Assembly (NCBI GenBank): GCA_013151585.1
Contig: JAADHY010000515.1
Location: 1 to 14,123 of the forward strand
DNA length: 14,123 nt
DNA from: Planctomycetota bacterium
Lineage (GTDB): Bacteria; Planctomycetota; Planctomycetia; Planctomycetales; Planctomycetaceae
Reading direction: 5' to 3'
Part shown: positions 13,735 through 14,123 of the stretch, one piece after another
How positions within the stretch are numbered: the first letter of the stretch is position 1
Layout: every line of letters begins with the position of its first letter
The notes under the pieces: generated by a model
What the model was told of the DNA's origin: nothing
The model's input: the letters and a program-made list of their open reading frames with translations, nothing else
The model's database searches: none
Made by a program: the position numbers and the translations under genes

Positions 13735-14123
13735 CTACCGGATCACGGCTTCGTACCACAGGGTCTGAGCGGATGGCGTCAGATGAAGAATCGCATGGCC
13801 GTTGCGGTCGGTGCACGATACGGGCGACCGCCGCCGGCCTGATTCATCGAGCGCGTAGCACCGGACGCGGTTCGCCGGAACGGGCAGCTCGATCTCGGCC
13901 GGGATGCCTTCGCACAACGATGGGGCTCGGCCCCAGTTACGACGCAGCGTGACACGGCGACCGCCAAGCTGTTCCAGTCGAGCGCCGGTGTTTTGAGACC
14001 AGCCGGTCGCCGCGATCAAAATCCGCCCCGGCCGCGAGAAGCCGTCGCCGTCCAAACAAACCAAAGAAACCGTCGCCCAGTCCAGACGAGTGCGGCCGAT
14101 CGCCAGTTTCACATCGCCCAGTT
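13735..14123 (-). CDS. C-terminal end of a large protein, possibly a glycoside hydrolase, cut by window edge
   Basis: Only the last 128 codons or so are in the window. A GTG at 14112 is the first possible start, but the frame stays open to the edge and the codons before it (LGD, giving LGDVKLAIG) look like continuous protein, so this is a truncated C-terminus. It ends with a beta-rich segment: DWATVSLVCLDG, then NWGRAPSLCEGIPAEIELP, then CYALDESGRRR, and finally LHLTPSAQTLWYEAVI just before the stop. A W-x-x-AP-x-x-x-EG-x-PA, YALDE-x-GRR, TLWYE ending is something I associate with planctomycete cellulase-like or other glycosidase proteins, but this is from memory and the catalytic domain is not visible. 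It is divergently placed from nothing in the window and shares the strand with fumC, 492 bases upstream of it. Confidence 0.6.
   Translation of the reverse strand, partial: LGDVKLAIGRTRLDWATVSLVCLDGDGFSRPGRILIAATGWSQNTGARLEQLGGRRVTLRRNWGRAPSLCEGIPAEIELPVPANRVRCYALDESGRRRSPVSCTDRNGHAILHLTPSAQTLWYEAVIR

Overview
The window looks like chromosomal DNA of a planctomycete, most likely from the Pirellulales. This is an inference from protein style, not from a marker gene. Supporting signs are the high G+C, an exported TPR-rich giant next to an ExbB/TolQ-type channel with a secreted-style Ala/Pro/Thr-rich N-terminus, a cytoplasmic CxxC/CxxC zinc ribbon joined through one membrane helix to a WD40-like propeller, a planctomycete-style YbeY, and GCTAGC-type intergenic repeats. 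No rRNA, tRNA, CRISPR array, transposase or phage gene is visible.

Layout. (1) Positions 2-3036, plus strand: a likely operon of ybeY (5' end cut by the window), a CNNM/CBS/CorC-HlyC membrane protein (split by a frameshift) and a PAPS-type sulfotransferase. Spacers are only 54-57 bases. The ybeY-corC pairing is a widely conserved neighbourhood. (2) Positions 3037-3736: 700 bases without a credible gene, holding a cluster of GCGCTAGC(C/A)TCCGGT repeats and two strong hairpins. (3) Positions 3758-7896, plus strand: a probably exported TPR protein of about 1038 residues (frameshifted near its end), followed after about 20 bases by an ExbB/TolQ/MotA proton-channel protein (also frameshifted in its leader). 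No ExbD/TolR follows. (4) Positions 8198-11473, plus strand: a 1091-residue zinc ribbon-TM-propeller protein with an unassigned C-terminal domain. (5) Positions 11821-13242, minus strand: class II fumarase fumC, with a strong Shine-Dalgarno and a good sigma-70-like promoter whose spacer carries a perfect 11-bp palindrome. (6) Positions 13735-14123, minus strand: the C-terminal end of a large protein, possibly a glycosidase, running off the window.

The most striking feature is three separate breaks of otherwise well-conserved genes (about 1103-1108, 6422-6428, 7049-7053). Each is repaired by adding or removing one G directly after a GCG. This pattern fits G-run length errors in the assembly better than real gene decay, so the affected genes should be read as probably intact: 430, about 1038 and about 310-333 residues. 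The window holds ordinary housekeeping genes plus a planctomycete-style envelope cluster (TPR + ExbB + propeller). I see no convincing new defence or mobile system.
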